Assembly: GCA_025331125.1 (NCBI GenBank)
Contig: JAOALB010000165.1
Location: 1 to 64,000, forward strand
Direction of reading: 5' to 3'
From: Mycogone perniciosa
Taxonomy: Eukaryota > Ascomycota > Sordariomycetes > Hypocreales > Hypocreaceae
DNA: 64,000 nucleotides
The translations under genes were made by a program, and so were the position numbers. Positions 1-13,695 of the stretch are shown one piece after another. The notes under the pieces are model-generated. The model was not told the origin of the DNA and did not search any database. It saw nothing but the letters and a program-made list of their open reading frames with translations. How positions within the stretch are numbered: position 1 is the first letter of the stretch; every line of letters starts with the position of its first letter.

Positions 1-2057
1 AATTAAGGAATGTGCGTTGGAATGAAGGAATGTGTCATGTTGTGGAATGTGCCGTGATGTGGAATAATCCGTTACTGGGGTTGACAGTAGACGATGAGAA
101 TCTTGTAAATGGATTGGTGGCCTTGATATTTCCTGAGAGACTCACTGTCATGACCATCATCCGGTAAATACTACTAGTCTACGGAGTACGTCCGTACTCC
201 TTGCTATCTACGGAATACGGAAATAGATAATACTCCATTTCCGTACTCTAAACTTGCAGAAGAATCCAGGCCCTGATCGGCCCATCCATAGGCCAGGTTT
301 ACGGGCTCTAGGACAGAAGACCATCAATGCCGGTGCGGAGATTCCCCAGCTAGCAGTGCCGAAGAGCCGATAGTCGCCCGTCACGTTGAAAAGCCCACAA
401 ATGATTTATCAGTAGGCATTAGTATTGCTAGTTCATGATCCTCTGTAGCTAGTGCACCACGGCATGGAGTGATGTTCTTCAGCTTTATTTTTATTGCTAT
501 CGACTCGGATGTATGACGCTGTAGGCTCTTTTGTCTGCGACCACCCCTGACAAGAAGTCGAGACGAAACAGCGAGAAACGCAACTAATCCGTTGATAATA
601 GGCCTGGCGGGTTTCGGAGCAGAGTATGTACAGACTCTCGATTCGCCTAGGTAGTGTATATACTACATACCTTAGTACTACTCCGTACTGTGTGATTTTC
701 CCCTGTCGGTGGGTCTAGTGGAGTTTTCCTTTACTCCCATGGGGCTACACAATATCTAGTACGAGGATAGTTTTCACCAGTCCCTACGGAGTACTATGGA
801 ATATTAGTGGTCTCGTATTACTAGTCCGTGCAAGCTGTATGGAGATGAAGATAAGACCAGCCGATCGCTATTATTGTGCCGCTGTATCGGCTGTTGAACT
901 CCAATGGCTGATTTTTAGCTTGAACATGCGCATATGGGTCTGACGATGCTTACAAGACAATCTTAAATTAAACCCTACACAATCGATCTATATCGCACAA
1001 GCGATGCAACCCTAAGTTATATTGGGTGAAGCTTGGACATCCATAGAATACGACGTTTCCCGCTATTTATCATTCACGAATAATAGAAGCATTCCATGTA
1101 GTCACTTGTTGAATTCGTGATTGGAAGAATATTTAATCTGATGGCTGATTCCAAACTTGATATGTCCTGCTCTGCGCCATGGATATCACCTGTCCTGTAA
1201 TTCTGCAGCAAGGCTTGGCTTTCAACTTGACGCTATTGCTTTTCTGTAGCCCTTCTGCAGCACCCTTCGGTGAAGTGACCAATCCAAATATATCCTAACA
1301 AACACCAATACTACTGTACAGTTCTGGAAAACGGGGTTTGACGGTGGCAGCCAGGCATCGGACACTAGGAGTGTTGTGCTGGAAAACTAGATGACAGATC
1401 ATTGAGGCAAGTAGCAAATGAAAACTGCTGTAAGCAGCCTTCACATATTAAAGCATTGACCTCTCTGATAGATTTCTATGATTACATTCCCCGGAAACTG
1501 ACCGATTTCTTATCCAGCCAATTTGTAGAGCCCCTGACCCCACGATGTAGTAATATAATATCTTCTCATGTAACCCCCGATCCTTGCCCGAGATCCACAT
1601 GGCAATCTCACGTCTCAACCAGGCGCTTATTCAATGACAAGGTCTGCATTAGTGTCGCCTGCTGGTAAGAAGGCTGCCAAACGCAGCATAATTAAGGTGG
1701 CAGGTCTGCAGACTAATGATTGAAAACCTTGATTGCTTTGCAAATCTGTTGCTATCGCAACATGTAGGACAGTATCACCCCGAGATCGCTCATGGTTTGC
1801 AAAACTTGTCCTTATATGCAAAGGGTTCTTTGTATGTACTCCCTTGTATGCACTCTATATACATGGTGTTCTGGTTTATACGAAAAACCCTTCCTTCAAT
1901 GACAAAAGGGGGGGGGGGAATAAATACAACGGAAGTGAACAAGTAGACAAGCATCCAACGATACTGTCTGGCGTATGTACAAGTATGGTGTGTCGTATGT
2001 GCGAGTGTGGTGTCTCGTAAACGCTCAGCAGGCGCTCAGAAGACACTCAACAGAGGC
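1..2057. other. Gene-free stretch at left edge
   Basis: I see no supportable gene here. Reading frames are short, lack domain signatures and have no matching splice partners. There are short palindromic TACGGAGTA-type motifs (for example around 181-200) and a G homopolymer near 1908-1918. The right end is the 3' flank of the minus-strand secreted-protein gene. Confidence 0.6.
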
Positions 2058-3035
2058 TTAGCAGCGGACCTTGTCCTGGCCAGTGCTGCAGCCGTACTGA
2101 ACACTTTGGCCATTGGCAGTGCCATCAACGGGAGCCTTGGCTCCGCCCTTTGCGGTACCACCATTGCAACTCTTTCCTGCGAAACGGCATTGTGTGCAAG
2201 TTCGCTCCCACATCCATCCCCAGACGACCTTGTTGGAAATCCAGATCTGTCCAACACTGTTGGCGGGGATGTTGCAGGTCCCTATATTGTTGTGTCAGCT
2301 CCTGTTCAATAATGACAGTAATAAGTCATTGCTTACAGCTACCAGACTTAGTCCAAGTCTGGGTGACGGAGAAACCAGCGGTAACGCTCAGGACATCCTT
2401 GATGATAGTCCAGCTAAGACTGTAGATTGAAAAAAAAGCAGTTAGTATCGATCGGTATATCTTTATCCTTAACGGAGGCCGGGCAACTTACCCAGAGTTT
2501 GTCTCGATGGACTTGGAATATGCCCAACCAATGGTCTGGGCCGCAGTTCCCTGGCTGTTGCCTGTCCAGAGGCAAGAAGATGCCGGGTTCCAGCTGTCAT
2601 ACCAGCTCTGGACTTGCTCAGCCCAGTGATCCTGGTACTTGTAGCAATATCTTAATTTTCAAGATTAGTAAACCTCTCATGTACAAGTGTAAAGGCAACA
2701 TACTCAGGAGTCTCCCGCTTGCTAACTCCCTTCTTAGGCGGCAGAATCTGAACGCTGCTGAGGTCGACCAAAGTGCGACTGTCATTGAGATAGATGGTAT
2801 GGTTAGCGCCGTGGTTGCCCTCGAAATACTTGAACAGTTCATCTGAACTGATGATGTGTTGAGGGTTCCATTTCTCCAAGATTCTCTTGTGAGCATCATC
2901 GGGGCTGATAGTCGTATGGTTGAGCTTGTTGCCAGCCGGGATAGGGGGAATGATCGAAGTGGCAGCAGCAGACTTCTCCGTAGCTGGGAGAGCTGTGCTG
3001 AGGCCAGCGAGAGCGAGAATGATTGAAATATGCAT
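2058..3035 (-). CDS. Secreted pre-pro-protein, unknown family
   Basis: Four exons can be joined in frame: 3035-2685, 2637-2492, 2419-2337 and 2281-2058, giving 267 aa. The three introns (47, 72 and 55 nt) are GT-AG, and the first has a TACTAAT branch site. The start is the ATG just before a clear signal peptide (MHISIILALAGLSTALP). A pro-region with N-glycosylation sequons follows, ending at a Kex2-like Lys-Arg (KKGVSKR) near residue 110. The mature part is Trp-rich and has seven Cys, mostly near the C-terminus, including a CTQC pair. The layout is that of a kexin-processed secreted protein. I do not recognise the family; an effector-like or antimicrobial role is only inference. The gene stands alone in a gene-poor region. 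The continuity of all four exons makes a real, intact gene very likely. Confidence 0.78.
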
Positions 3036-3127
3036 TGTATCGTGTTGTACTTTGTTATTGAGAAAGGTTGTGGTAGTTGTGTGTGATGAGAGAGACAAGT
3101 TGCTTGGGGACAGAGAAGTCGGTTGAT

Positions 3128-3135
3128 CTTTATAG
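3128..3135 (-). promoter_or_regulatory. TATA-like box of the secreted-protein gene
   Basis: On the minus strand this reads CTATAAAG, about 95 bp upstream of the ATG at 3035. It is followed by a CT/CA-rich leader typical of filamentous-fungal 5' UTRs. No experimental start site is implied. Confidence 0.4.
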
Positions 3136-6100
3136 TTTTTAGGTATATGATAGTTGTGATGTCCTGATAGCAAAGGCGAGTCTATTGGAATACAGCTAGA
3201 ACCTCCTTGGGGCAGTACCTCGAGAGCCACTCCATCCATTCACATTAGTGTAGTTGGCCATCCTGCGTAGTATTGACTATAGGCACTGGATACAGAGGAT
3301 GGGGAAATAAAGCGCCTTACTCTATTAAGGAGATCCATTGCATCACCCCTACCATCTACCTATCTAGCTATGCGTTCGTCGTTGATCTGAGTGAAGGGCG
3401 CGAACAGCTTAGTCGAACTAGGATTGTTACAATATAGCGATTCGTCCGTCTTGCAGCCCATGTCAACACTAACAGGGTTCGTCTACCAACTTTACCGAAT
3501 ACTCCGAATCGGGATCGTGGCTGAGCCGAGTGCAGCTTAATCCCAAGGTCGGAGAGCTCAGTTGCAGAGCACATAACATACTAGGGAGTTGTATTCACTA
3601 TTCTATGGCACTCATGCGGAGTATTCCTTGTAGCGGTAGCACGTATAGGAGTACGATAATGGTCGCACCGGCCTCGCTTAGTCTCGGAGTCAGGCTGCTT
3701 TGTCCTGCCGTGTGATACGTATGGAGTGGTACCTGGTAGATATTTCACAACTGCGTGACTTGAATCTTGATAATACTTCATTGTCTCTATCACAAGTGGA
3801 GTGCAATTGAAGAGGGGTAATATCGTTAGTATCGTTACTCGTCACTAATCTTAACCGCTCCCACTGTTTCCGGGCGAGCGATCGTCCACTAGCGGCGCTG
3901 CATGCGCATCCTTCGTGCATATTGTATGATCTACAGGATTCATCTGAGTCAAGGTAGTAGTATGAAGATGAAGTGCTTATAATTCCTCTTGACATAGTAT
4001 TATAACCACCAGAGTTAGTGGAAATAAAGATTAAATACGAGCGGTAGTATCTAAATCCAGGAGATCAATGATGAAAATGACCGTTCATCAGTTGGTGTTT
4101 CATTGCCGAGGCTTGATGAGATAAACAAAAGAGATAATCTAGCCGACAAATACAGTTAGAATAAGGTTATTAGTACCATTCCAGAAGCCACATATGAACA
4201 TCTAACATTTACGATACACTACAACTGCCGATATGTAATATTGGATTAAACAAGAAATGCCCGACTTCTATTGCTTGGTCTATTGCAATAGCCCATCTCG
4301 CAGAGGGGTCACCAAGCTAGTCTCACTATATTGCTGGCGACAGCATATCCCTCGCTATGTGTCGAAATTCCATGACAAATAGGTATAGAGTAGAAAATAG
4401 ACATAGCAAGGCTCCATCAGACCGGTTGCCATCGGGAATAGCAGTGCGCCCTGTGTGGTGGCCCAATTGCTAATCGCCTCCCAACCCCCCTGGGTAGATC
4501 AGCTTAATTAGTATGGTGGATCACTGCTGATACGACGCCGTACGAGTAGTATCTAGTTGGTAGTACTATCTAGTTTCTAGTACTATCAGAAAGAAAGGAG
4601 TTTTGTTGGCAATTAACCCACTTGTTAGCATAGTCCCAGGATTCAAGAACTACCGATACAGTTATCTGTAATACTTACATATGGACGAGGTAGTACTCAG
4701 TACTCCATAGCAACTCCGGGCCGGGGGTCTTCGGAGCTGAAAATGGGTCCGTTAGTGCGTATCCATTTCCATGTGTAGAGCTAATGAGGTCATGACAATC
4801 AAATCCGGGGGAAACACGCGAGGATGGACACGCACTAAATGGTATGTATGTATGTACGAAGCACTACTCCGTACCAATACCATCACCATGAAGACGGCGT
4901 AGGAGCGTATTGCCACTATAGAGATATGTCTTTACGTAACTGGCCTTTTTGCTCTGTTTCAGACTCCAATATTCATCTCGAATCTCCTGATGCCGTGATC
5001 CACGCTCATTAGCAGCTTCCCGAAACGTAGATCACTCCATTTGGAGTTAAGTCGCTTCTTTCGGCGTATCGACGGGGCGTTTCATCAGATTAGGCTAGCT
5101 TACAGGGATTCCCACAGTTCTGGACGCTGGTGACTTGTTGATGATGTACAATTGGATGATTGCTATCATGCAGGGACTAACACCTCCCGGAAGATCATCC
5201 CCCATGAGTTGCCTGATATAGATTAGGGTTCCACGGGGTTCGCTGCAGTCAGCAATACGAGGTCTTTCCGCGGAAGAAAGAAAGAGTGGGACGATGATCG
5301 GCAAACGAACTCGTGCTCAGATCCTGCGGGGGAACAGGCAGGCGAGAATACATCTCGGAATTGCGTTGTACCGGTAGCATTCATCCGACAAGTCAAGGTG
5401 TTCGGGCCGGGCATATTGATTGCAATTCTCCGAGGTCCATAACTGTTGCCAAACCAGCGTTGCCCAAGCCCAGGAATCTGCTTCTAGCGCGCCTTGTTTA
5501 AGCCATCAGGCAAAGACATCTTACTGCGTACAGGCTGCGCCTCGGTTTAGCAACGGGGGGGATGGCTTCGTCGCCCTTCTAGAATCACCAGGAGAGACGT
5601 TGATTGGATAAATTCGGCCACACATCACCTGTCTCGAATTAGAAGTAAATTAATGCGCTCTATACCGTCATATGAGAGGATATGTTCTTATTGCACTGCA
5701 TCATTGAGGATATATTAGTCACCAGGAGAACATAATTATCTTTCAGAGCAGCAATATGGGCGGCCATGATCGGGAAAACATACTATTAGGCATAAATATT
5801 CTAACCTCAAGCGGGAATGAGATTGCATACTTCTTTGGCTTGTTACTACCACTAGCAACGCCGTCAGAACTGTATTTACGCGGGGCTTAGATGCGTGACT
5901 TGATAGTTGCGGTTAATGCACCTGTTCAATACCAAGGTAATAGTATCAATCAGTGCATGGCCCAAAAAGTTAGTACGAGTATAACGTCGAGTGAGATTTT
6001 AGCCAATTCAGCTGTGAACTTACTCCAACAAATTCATGTATTAGCGTCGGATAACGTCAGTCAGGTTGAAAGAATCCGTAGATAGCATTGGGTATACAGG

Positions 6101-9100
6101 GGAGTCAGCGATCTTACGTGAGGTGAAACGGACTGCGCGGTGGTTTCTATGATAAAACGACTGGATAGAAACCAATGAAGATGGAAGGGACAGGTCAGGA
6201 CAACACACAGCACGGTGCAATTTAGTGGAATTTCAGGGGTCCAAAATACTCTATTATCGTGATGTATCCGGACTGACTATGTACCCACGTTGTGCGACAA
6301 CCAGCATCAATGATAAGATGTGTACTGGGGGCTACATCGGCCCGACCTCATGGCAGCTTCTGTGTGATGCTTAATAGGTAGTAATATAGGCGCGAGCAGA
6401 TCTCATGGAAGTGATCAAAGGCGTGTGGGATAGTCTGCCCAAAAGGTCATGAGGCCTACAAATGCGTTTCGGGGGCTATTATCGTTGCCTCGATGTATTT
6501 ATCGGTTTGTAAAATGATAATCATATTTATGGTTTCCATCGAGCTGTAATAATAGGTAATATAGGTCAGATTATTTCCTCGGAGGATGTATTGACTGACA
6601 CAGAGCTAATGAGTCTGAATCCCAACATGTTCTTCTCAAAAACCTCGAATTAAACACAAAGGTTACTATGTACGGACATCGTGTAATCTTGAAATAATCG
6701 CATTGCAAAGGACTTTGTTTCAGGACCTAAACCTAATCCGCAGCGTAGAATACCTATCTTACGCTGCTATCGCCGTAAACCCCGTATTGTGTGTGTGGGG
6801 CAACCATCTTCCTGATAGATAGTAAGGCCAAATATACTCCGTACTACGGAGTTCTACGGAGTACTAGTAGTAGTAGCATTGCCTATAACGACGGAAGATA
6901 TAGAGAGGGGGTATCGGGTCCACAGGCAATTTCCTTTCCGTGTACCATTTCTCTTCTTTCCTGGTAATCCGTCTAGAGAACACGAAACCACGCATAACAC
7001 TAAGATTCAGCCACCGCCTGACGCTACACCATATTGATGATAGCTTCCTATGAATGCAGTCAAATACCAGTCAAATAATTCCTACAATTTACAACTCTCC
7101 CTTGATCCAAGCGTCAACGCTGAAGAGATTTAAAAAAAAGTAATTGATTGGCAAGATGAGGGAAAATCAGGTTGGGTCGACGTTGACTGCAGCTGGCGGT
7201 GTAATAGATGTTGTAAGCGGCCGAAGTGATAATCCTGGAGTTTGGTCCAGTGCCTCGAATAGCTCAGAACAAGTCCGGATGCTCCATATTAGAGACAATG
7301 ATCAGGTCGCTAGATGCTAGATGAGGTAGTCCGATGCAAAGCTGTGCAGTGCTTACAAGCGCCCTTGTCAGCACCGATAGCCATAGTATTAAAACCGACA
7401 CCCGCAGCATTTCCCACAGCCTGGGGGTCGGGAATTCAGCATTATTAATCAAGCTTCGCTTTCGCCCATGAGGAGGGAGGGGAGATACTTCGGCGACTAA
7501 TTTCCTTTCATACTGTACAAGGACAGGATGACATCTTGAAAGGCTTCTCATCCTCTTCCCCTGGTCATGCGATTGTTGACAGCCTCAGTTTCGATAAAAA
7601 TGGACTTATGGTAACCCACCCCTAGGACATTCCGTTGTCCACTATCCTTGGTAGGCAGTCATGACCTAAAAGAATCACGAGAACAGGAATGCGCTGGCAG
7701 GTGGCAATGCTGGCCTACGAAATCTTGGCTGAAGTCCATCATTTAACAGAAACTGGCAGGATAACTCCCAAGTTCCGTGCCTCAGAAGTACACACTGCCA
7801 TGGGCATACTCTGCAGTATGTTTAATTTCTCTAGAACGTAAACACTTATGATATAGTTTATTTTCAGGGACTTGATCTAAATAGACCGATTGAGAGATGG
7901 GTAATTTATAAGTAAAGAAAACTTGTCCCTTCGGCAAAGATGAAGGCCATGTGTAAGTCGTCAGTTTTGCTTTGCACCAGAACAGAAAGCCACATTTGTA
8001 TCTCTCCTCTCCTTTCTTCCCTTTCTCAAAATTCCCGCTATGGACTGCCACGTCAAAGTAAGAGACAAACCTGGATGCTGTATTTGCGAGTTTGATGGCT
8101 ACTCGTAGATCGAGATGAATGCGGTGAATTTAGCTCATTTGGTGAATATTTGATATTGAATAGTATTAATAATACAGAGCAGAGAAGTTATCCCGTTCTC
8201 TGACCCTCATGAGCTGAACACAGAGGAGGGTGGTGGGCCGACTCCGTTTAGCCACTGAGTACTCTAATTGGCTAAGCTCCTGGGATTCTTACGAATAATA
8301 GGATTGGAACAGGTATTCCGATTAAATACTCGTAACTACCCTACATATTTGAGTCAAATCTACCAAAACAAAGGTCTTCTTTTATTTATTTAAATACGAA
8401 AATTGACTTATTAGATTCGGCGTGAAGGCTGCGCTGTAGACCACCTTGAATCGTTGCGCGATAATTGAACTCCGAGGCTGAGAAACACTTCACCGAAGAT
8501 TTGGCAAACACGGGTCGAGTAGCACATGAATGCTGCCTCAAAATCGAGCAATAGGGCAGCATAGCCTACATCATGATAGCGCGCGAGTTCTGGTGGGAGT
8601 CAAGCCTGGCTATGGGCGAGCAGTGGTCTGTACTTCGTACATTGCTTCAATTGATAATGAAACCACACCGATCACAACGAGCATCTCTGCAAACTTGGCA
8701 GATATTGGTGTAGAGCCTTCTCAACTGCAACGGCAGTACTCCGTACTCCGTATTACAATTTGGATAAGGCCGCAAAGCGAGATGTAGAGCGAATACGAAG
8801 GAATTATGGGCTCTTCTCCGATCGGCCTTTATCCACAACTCGTACTCCGTAGTACTATGTACATACTACGGGGTACTACTAATAGTGTTGTCATTTTCCC
8901 GACGGATATTATGGATCATTATGGAGTATGGAGTAGTTATAGAGTACGGAGTACCTGGAAAGAAGATGGCGTTACCGAGTATTAAGAATGGTTAATGCAA
9001 CCACTACTTTTCCTCCACGCTGCTAACTTGCTAATATACTAGCGTAAACCCCTCAAAAATCGTTAGAAGCCCCAGTTACAGGCTTCCCTTCCTTTGTGAC

Positions 9101-9242
9101 CACCGGATTTACGTACTACCGATGAAATCAAGTCAGAGCTGAGATCGAATGTGGATTACTTCGTACACGACTAATACGAACCAGAGCTCTTTATGGGCTA
9201 GTGGTGCTACTTAGTGTGAATATGTACATATTTGCCGAGACA

Positions 9243-9267
9243 GTACTCCGTACTTCGTACGGAGTAC
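9243..9267. repeat. Perfect 11-bp inverted repeat, 3-nt loop
   Basis: GTACTCCGTAC is followed by TTC and then GTACGGAGTAC. The two arms are exact reverse complements. This is the longest perfect example I found of the dispersed palindromic motif. It lies about 150 bp upstream of the XlnR/AraR-like regulator gene. Confidence 0.85.
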
Positions 9268-9390
9268 GGGGTGCTATTACTAGTTGTACCATCTTCTTCA
9301 TCTTCGGTTCCCCGCATAATACCAGTAATAACGAAGGCCTATTGACTTGCCAAACCGTCGGATGGTTGCTCCTGAATCGACGAGTAATGA

Positions 9391-9412
9391 GAGACAGACA
9401 GACAGACAGACA
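9391..9412. repeat. (GACA)n microsatellite before a start codon
   Basis: About five tandem GACA units end four bases before the regulator ATG at 9416. Length changes here would alter the leader but not the protein. Confidence 0.8.
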
Positions 9413-9415
9413 GTC

Positions 9416-12400
9416 ATGACACCATTGGACGCAGAAGTCGAAGCCGACGGCGAACAGAGAAACCAGCCAGAGCAGCTGCCCCGGCATCAGGATACCTGTT
9501 CAGATACTGAACATGCCAGGCCAAGGCAGAGGACCAGGAGGGCGTGCGATAAATGCAGCTCTTCTAGAACAAGATGTGATGGAGAATGGTGAGTCCCAGA
9601 GGCTACAATAAGCAAGCGTCTGCTGGCAATCAAGGTGATACCGTATCTGACTGAGATGAAACGTCGAATCAACCAGTCCTTGTCGCCGTTGTGAAGGTGA
9701 GTTAATCTGCATGCCTTTTCTAGAACATCTCCACATTCCATGTCTGGAGCAGGAGTCTGATCGAACAGGAGTTTAGCGCTTTCTTGCTATCCTCATCCTC
9801 TTCCCTGCCTTTGAACTTGCTGACTGTGGTTCCCTGTTCAGACTATGGATATACCTGTCGCTACAATCGAGAGGTGAAGAAAAGAGGACGTCATCCTGCG
9901 TCTGCGTCTGCCTCTGGCAAGAAGAATCGGACAGAGTCATGGAATTCGTCTACTCGGCGTGACAGGCTCCGTGACGGCCTTCGTGTCGTTTGTGACGAAA
10001 TCACCAACAACAGCAGCAGCAGTAATGGCCATAACAATAACGCACATGCATCATGTTCCTCCCCACCGACCACTGTATCACCGAGTATCAGCTCTGGAAG
10101 GATCTCACAACATCCATTCTCTGACGCAATGGACACGAGTACTGCCACTGAAAATGAGGATGCGATCCTACAACATGAGCATATCAGCCCAATTGAATCT
10201 CAACAAGATGTGTTGCAATCCATCTCTCAGTCCTTATCCCAAACTCAGCCTGCCGCGCCACTCAGTGCACAGTCTCTCATTCATATTGGGATTCAGCCTC
10301 CGCCACAGACACCTCAGTCCACAGCTATCGACTTATCAAGACAACTACGGACTCCCTTGCCTTTAAGCGTTTATGATGGTCAATACGGTGACTCAGAGGT
10401 GATCGTCTCCGACGAGAGTGCTGGATATCCATCACCGGCTTACGATCAGGAACAAGCTAATCATGGAGGTGGACTGCGGCACCAAGGCTCATTCAGATCG
10501 ACGACCAGTCACGAGAGAACTCGGGAGTCATTCAGCACCGCTACCACTGTTCCAGATGGCCATGGATTGTTGTCCGACTTCCCGCACAGGGCACTCACTG
10601 AAGATTGTTGCTACAAGTTCCTCAATCCTGTCCTTCCGTACATCCGCGACATCATCCCGGCCTCCGTTGCATGCGATCTCTTGGACATTTTCTTGACAGA
10701 CCCAGGAAGCTCGCTTTTCCACGTCGCCTCTCCATACATCTTAACTAGGATCTTTCGCAAGAAATCCATCATGCATCCAACCAATCCGAGATACACCACA
10801 CCTGCGCTCCTCGCCACAATACTGTGGTGTGTCGCGCAGACTGCCGACGTCATGATGCTGCATGTTCCTGGTTCTAGGGCCAAGGTTGTCAACGACTTGT
10901 ACGACCTAGCAACTTTGCTCATATCTGAGCGGGATCCCGATAGGTGGCGGCGTATTCACGGTAAGGGACTTTGTCCTCCATTGCAAATTGTGATTCATGG
11001 CCTTGAATCAATCGAATAAAAATTAACACTGTTCCAGGGGGTCTACGGGCGGAAAATGAGGCACCACATGTGCGACTCCTTGACAGAACAACCATACCAA
11101 AAATAACCGCCAACAATGAGCCCGCAGGCGATATCGACGACGTTTTGACCTTTATTCTCCTGTCTATTGCTGTCTCAGGCTCCGATTTCAAGTCTGATTG
11201 CTACAAGTGGTGGTCCAAGGCAACAAGACTGGCCTTTGCGCTTGGACTAAATCGAGAAGATGAACAATGCCCTGGGCCGGTATCACCATGCGCGAATCCT
11301 CTCTGTTCCTGTCGCAAGGATCAAGACGAGGTTTCTTTGCGTAGCATCGAACAACGGGAAGAGCGTCGAAGGGTGTTTTGGCTCCTGTACGCCTTGGATC
11401 GGCATCTGGCGCTGTCATTCAACACCACTCTTACCATTCCCGATTCTTGCTGTGAGGTCTATAGTAAGTACTGAGGCCATTGCACACAGTTCATGAATGA
11501 TGCCTAATGTGTCGCCAGTCCCTTTGCCTGAAGCGGTTTGGGAAAACCTCTACACAATACCCCTCAGCGAATTGTCTATCCGAACAATGGGACCCCCAAC
11601 GACAGCGTCTGGTTCGGGGTTCTTCGAATGGTTTTTACCTCTCATGACAATCCTCGGCGACATTATCGAAGTGCATCACAGGCGGCGCCATCCAAGACTG
11701 GGGGGTCTTGACGACTCACATTCTGTGGTTGTCATCCAGGAGCTACTAGCAAATTACGAACTCAGCCTGGAAGCGCTGTCTAGTGAGGACGGCGTCGTCA
11801 GTGAATTGATGTCGTTGTCCTTGAGTGGTCCAAGAAGTATAGTTAGTGGCATGCCGCCGAGGCCATCAATTCCACAACCTATCCCGCCTTCGACTGCATC
11901 ATACAACCCGGTCGACCCGTCAAGGGCACGACTGGCAAAGGCTTACAGTACGCACATACTACATGTTCTGCACGTGCTCCTTCATGGCAAGTGGGATGCT
12001 ATATCTATGTTAGACGATGGTGATGACTGGATTACATCGACACGGTTCAATGAGTGTGCAGCTCACGCCATTTCGGCCTCGCAGTCGGTCTCGACAATCT
12101 TGACTATTGACCCGGAGCTGACCTTCATGTCGTATTTGTTTGGGATCTACCTGCTACAAGGAAGCTTCATTCTACTCCTATTTGCAGACAGGATGCCACA
12201 ATTGGGCCCGAACGAGTCGGTCGCACAGGCTTGTGAGAATATTATTCGGGCACACGAGGTGTGCGTCGTCACGCTGAGTACAGAATTTCAGGTACGATGA
12301 CAAGACCCGCATTTCCCTACAGACACAGAGGCAAAGAAGCTGACATGCATATCTAGAAAAACTTCCGCAAAGTGTTGAGGTCGACGCTTTACAGTGTACA

Positions 12401-12497
12401 GGGTGCTGGAACAACGAATTGGGATGAGCATCGGTCGCGGCGCAGAGCGTTATCTTTGTACCGATGGACGAAGGGGGCAAAAGGGTTGGCTTTATGA
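9416..12497 (+). CDS. XlnR/AraR-like Zn(II)2Cys6 transcription factor
   Basis: Six exons join in frame (9416-9588, 9677-9696, 9842-10960, 11038-11463, 11519-12291, 12357-12497) to give 883 aa. The binuclear zinc cluster is formed only by splicing exons 1-3: C44-X2-C47-X6-C54-X5-C60-X2-C63-X6-C70, followed by a basic linker ending KKRGR. A Gln/Ser-rich low-complexity region precedes a fungal-specific transcription factor domain at roughly residues 290-640, containing REERRRVFWLLYALDRHLAL. The C-terminal end (ALSLYRWTKGAKGLAL) closely resembles the ending I know from XlnR. Known family members activate genes for xylan, arabinan and other plant-polysaccharide use in the nucleus. The next gene on the same strand is a GH95 fucosidase, so local regulation is possible but I saw no GGCTAA-type XlnR site between them. 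AraR-like rather than XlnR-like is my lean, not a firm assignment. Confidence 0.88.
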
Positions 12498-12557
12498 AGA
12501 TATGAGATTATTGGACTCTTAGGCTGTATTCCTGCTTGCCTGTCTTTCCACTGTCTT

Positions 12558-12590
<33 letters not shown>

Positions 12591-13695
12591 ATATACTCGT
12601 GTATAAACATAATGTATATCCCGCACTTGGCAGACTGTGTGTATGCGCCTAGAGCTTTTCCTGTCGTCATCATAAATTCGTCGCATGATTCTACTCCAAG
12701 AAAAAGGCGTCTAGGGGGGTGGAGAAGAATATGGGGAAAATGCAGAGTTGTGGGCAAAGTCACGATTGGTTCTGTCAGCCCCATATTAGGCGTTAGTATA
12801 CATTCGTAAGTAGAAGATCCTCTCTCTTCTTGGACTGCATTCTCCCGACGGATATTTATCTAGTCTGCAAAGCACTATTCCATTGGCGAATGTGCATACA
12901 ATATTGTACTACTAATATTCCGTGTTGTAGTACTAAGAGTAAAGCACTCGCATTTCGAGTCGGACAATTCCATAGACGATTCCGGAGAAAAATGAAAGCC
13001 GCATCCCTGCTTCGTTCCCCGCAGTCTATCGGTTGATTCCTTCTCGGCAACTATCAAGCCTCGAGGTTCTCCATACATTGGCTCTCCCCTCTGTGGCGTA
13101 TTTAACCGTGAATTTTAAGGAAATAGGGCCATCAAAGAGCCAGCCGGTCCTAATGGTACGGAAGGTCATCCGTTTGCCGCTGAAAGTCCCTATTCGCCAT
13201 ATGCCCTCGATCTGGCTGCCATCGAGTTCTTCCCCGCGTTTATTCTCTGTGGGGTAGCTAAGACGACGATCCTCCTCATACTATTAACTAGTTCTCACCC
13301 AAGACAGTCGTATTGATGATGGGTTTGTCCCCAATGAATCGTCAATGTGACCCAAGCCGTGGGGTAAACAGTCCCCTCGAGCGAGAACGAATTACCAAAG
13401 GATACGACTCTCTACACTCAAAAGCAAGCCTATTTACTCTTCCCCCTGGTCAATGCCAAGTGACTAGATTGGCAGGTTGCCCATTTTGCTATCCCGATTT
13501 TTTCTCCATTGAGGTATAACACCTCGACCCTAGAGCTCATGATGCAGGGCAACTTTTTTATACCCGTCGCTTTTCGACTCATCGACGGAGTATAAGAAAT
13601 CGCTTTGCCTCCTCCCCTCTCCGATCACACTGTAGCATTGCATCGCAGATCAGTGTCCATCAAATTGGTTTTCTTCTCCTTATATCGCGAGAGTC
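12498..13695. other. Regulator-fucosidase intergenic region
   Basis: No gene is seen. The region holds a (CA)n/(TA)n dinucleotide tract near 12558-12596 just after the regulator, then the promoter of the GH95 gene with a TATAAG-like element near 13591. Confidence 0.6.
12558..12596. repeat. (CA)n-(TA)n compound microsatellite
   Basis: Alternating CA units, interrupted once by AA, run into TA units. This lies in the 3' flank of the regulator gene. Confidence 0.85.

Larger units (their letters stand above)
3136..9415. other. 6.3-kb gene desert with palindromic motifs
   Basis: No convincing gene is visible over more than 6 kb. All frames are short and none shows a domain motif. One minus-strand frame around 7310-7450 has protein-like composition (Gly/Ala-rich then CKHC), but it has no start or splice partner. 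Short inverted repeats built from TACGGAGTA/TACTCCGTA recur, for example at 6836-6852, 8730-8750, 8937-8953 and 9243-9267. The stretch may contain old, fully degraded mobile DNA, but I cannot show target-site duplications or long terminal repeats. Confidence 0.6.

Noticed and set aside
7264..7551. 95-codon minus-strand frame in the left desert
   Set aside because: Hydrophobic middle and a protein-like alternative frame (IPDPQAVGNAAGVGFN) were noted, but no start, stop and splice combination gives a coherent gene.
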